Part shown: positions 6,376-6,878 of the stretch, in pieces
How the letters are laid out: every line of letters starts with the position of its first letter
Numbering within the stretch: position 1 is the first letter of the stretch
Source of the DNA: a bacterium
Lineage (GTDB): Bacteria > Desulfobacterota > DSWW01
Assembly: GCA_030609865.1 (NCBI GenBank)
Contig: JAUWSZ010000131.1
Location: 1 to 6,878, forward strand
Direction: 5' to 3'
Length of the DNA: 6,878 nucleotides
Notes under the pieces: model-generated
Told to the model about the DNA's origin: nothing
Databases searched by the model: none
The model's input: the letters and a program-made list of their open reading frames with translations, nothing else
Program-made: the position numbers and the translations under genes

Positions 6376-6878
6376 TCACGCTCTGCACTTCACTTCGAGG
6401 TTGTGGATCTCGATCAAGGGCTTTAGGAAATCCTCCAGATCATTCGTGGAAAGCTGGCTCGAGCCGTCACACAGGGCCTTTTCAGGCTCCGGGTGGACTT
6501 CGATGAAAACGCCATCCACCCCGGCTGCCACACCGGCCCTCGAGAGGACCGGCAGGAACTCTCGCGACCCTCCCTTCGGATCAGCGCTCGGGATTCCGTA
6601 TCGTCTCACCGAGTGGGTGATATCGAACACGACCGGAAAACCCGTTTCGTTCAGGTGATAGAAGCTCCTCGGGTCGACGATGAGGTCGTTGTACCCGAAG
6701 GTGTACCCCCTTTCCGTCAAGATGATCTGATCGTTTCCTGTATCGAGGGCCTTCTGGATCGGCTTCATCATGTTTTCCGGTGCCAGGAACTGCCCATGCT
6801 TCAGGTTCAAGACCTTGCCCGTCCTGGCTGCCTCCTCGACCAGATGGGTTTGCATGCACAGGTAGGCCGGTATCTGTA
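6376..6878 (-). CDS. kdsA: 3-deoxy-8-phosphooctulonate synthase KdsA, C-terminal 166 residues (truncated by window edge)
   Basis: KdsA condenses phosphoenolpyruvate with D-arabinose 5-phosphate to Kdo-8-phosphate, the committed step to Kdo. The visible part begins QIPAYLCMQTHLVEEAARTG, equal to the QLPAFLARQTDLVEA region of E. coli KdsA, and runs to the stop at 6376-6378. The Met at 6853-6855 is internal, because the frame stays open to the window edge. Recognisable blocks are the Lys/Gln-Phe segment GQFLAPENM, FGYNDLIVD, FDITHSV (a His that is a metal ligand in metallo-type KdsA), and FIEVHPEPEKALCDGSSQL near the end. About 110 N-terminal residues, including the Cys/Asn that separates metal-dependent from metal-independent enzymes, are outside. 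It is the most upstream gene seen and begins the Kdo gene order. Confidence 0.95.
   Translation of the reverse strand, partial: QIPAYLCMQTHLVEEAARTGKVLNLKHGQFLAPENMMKPIQKALDTGNDQIILTERGYTFGYNDLIVDPRSFYHLNETGFPVVFDITHSVRRYGIPSADPKGGSREFLPVLSRAGVAAGVDGVFIEVHPEPEKALCDGSSQLSTNDLEDFLKPLIEIHNLEVKCRA

Overview
The window carries seven genes, all on the minus strand, so transcription runs from position 6878 towards position 1. In that order they are kdsA (3' part only), a transaldolase-CBS fusion gene, a 281-base gap rich in inverted repeats, kdnA, kdnB, kdsB, waaA (kdtA) and ligA (5' part only). No transposase, phage gene, tRNA, rRNA or CRISPR array was seen. The DNA is fairly GC-rich.

The content points to a Gram-negative bacterium with Kdo-containing lipopolysaccharide. 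The kdnA-kdnB-kdsB order is that known from Shewanella for 8-amino-3,8-dideoxy-D-manno-octulosonate (Kdo8N), the amino sugar that replaces Kdo in the LPS inner core. The WaaA resembles the variant typical of Bacteroidetes, and the overall impression is of a deltaproteobacterium-like lineage (Desulfobacterota). That placement is an inference from style and was not tested.

Pathway reading: KdsA condenses arabinose 5-phosphate (A5P) with phosphoenolpyruvate to Kdo-8-phosphate, and a phosphatase outside the window (KdsC) would release Kdo. KdnB oxidises C8 of Kdo, KdnA aminates the product to Kdo8N, KdsB activates the sugar with CTP, and WaaA transfers it to lipid A precursor. The end of the cluster is tightly packed: kdnA/kdnB and kdsB/waaA overlap by 4 bases, kdnB-kdsB are 25 bases apart, and ligA starts 3 bases after waaA. 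This suggests one translationally coupled transcript that also carries the NAD-dependent DNA ligase gene.

The most unusual gene is the transaldolase-CBS fusion at 5309-6328. An FSA/TalC-type aldolase barrel keeps its Schiff-base lysine but has lost the otherwise conserved TTNP asparagine. It is joined to a CBS pair that looks like the C-terminal half of KdsD (A5P isomerase). Lying directly after kdsA, it is a candidate for an unrecognised way of supplying or regulating A5P or another Kdo precursor. The 281-base gap between it and kdnA has nested and mutually exclusive inverted repeats ending against the kdnA ribosome binding site. It could be a structured leader or a small inverted-repeat element.
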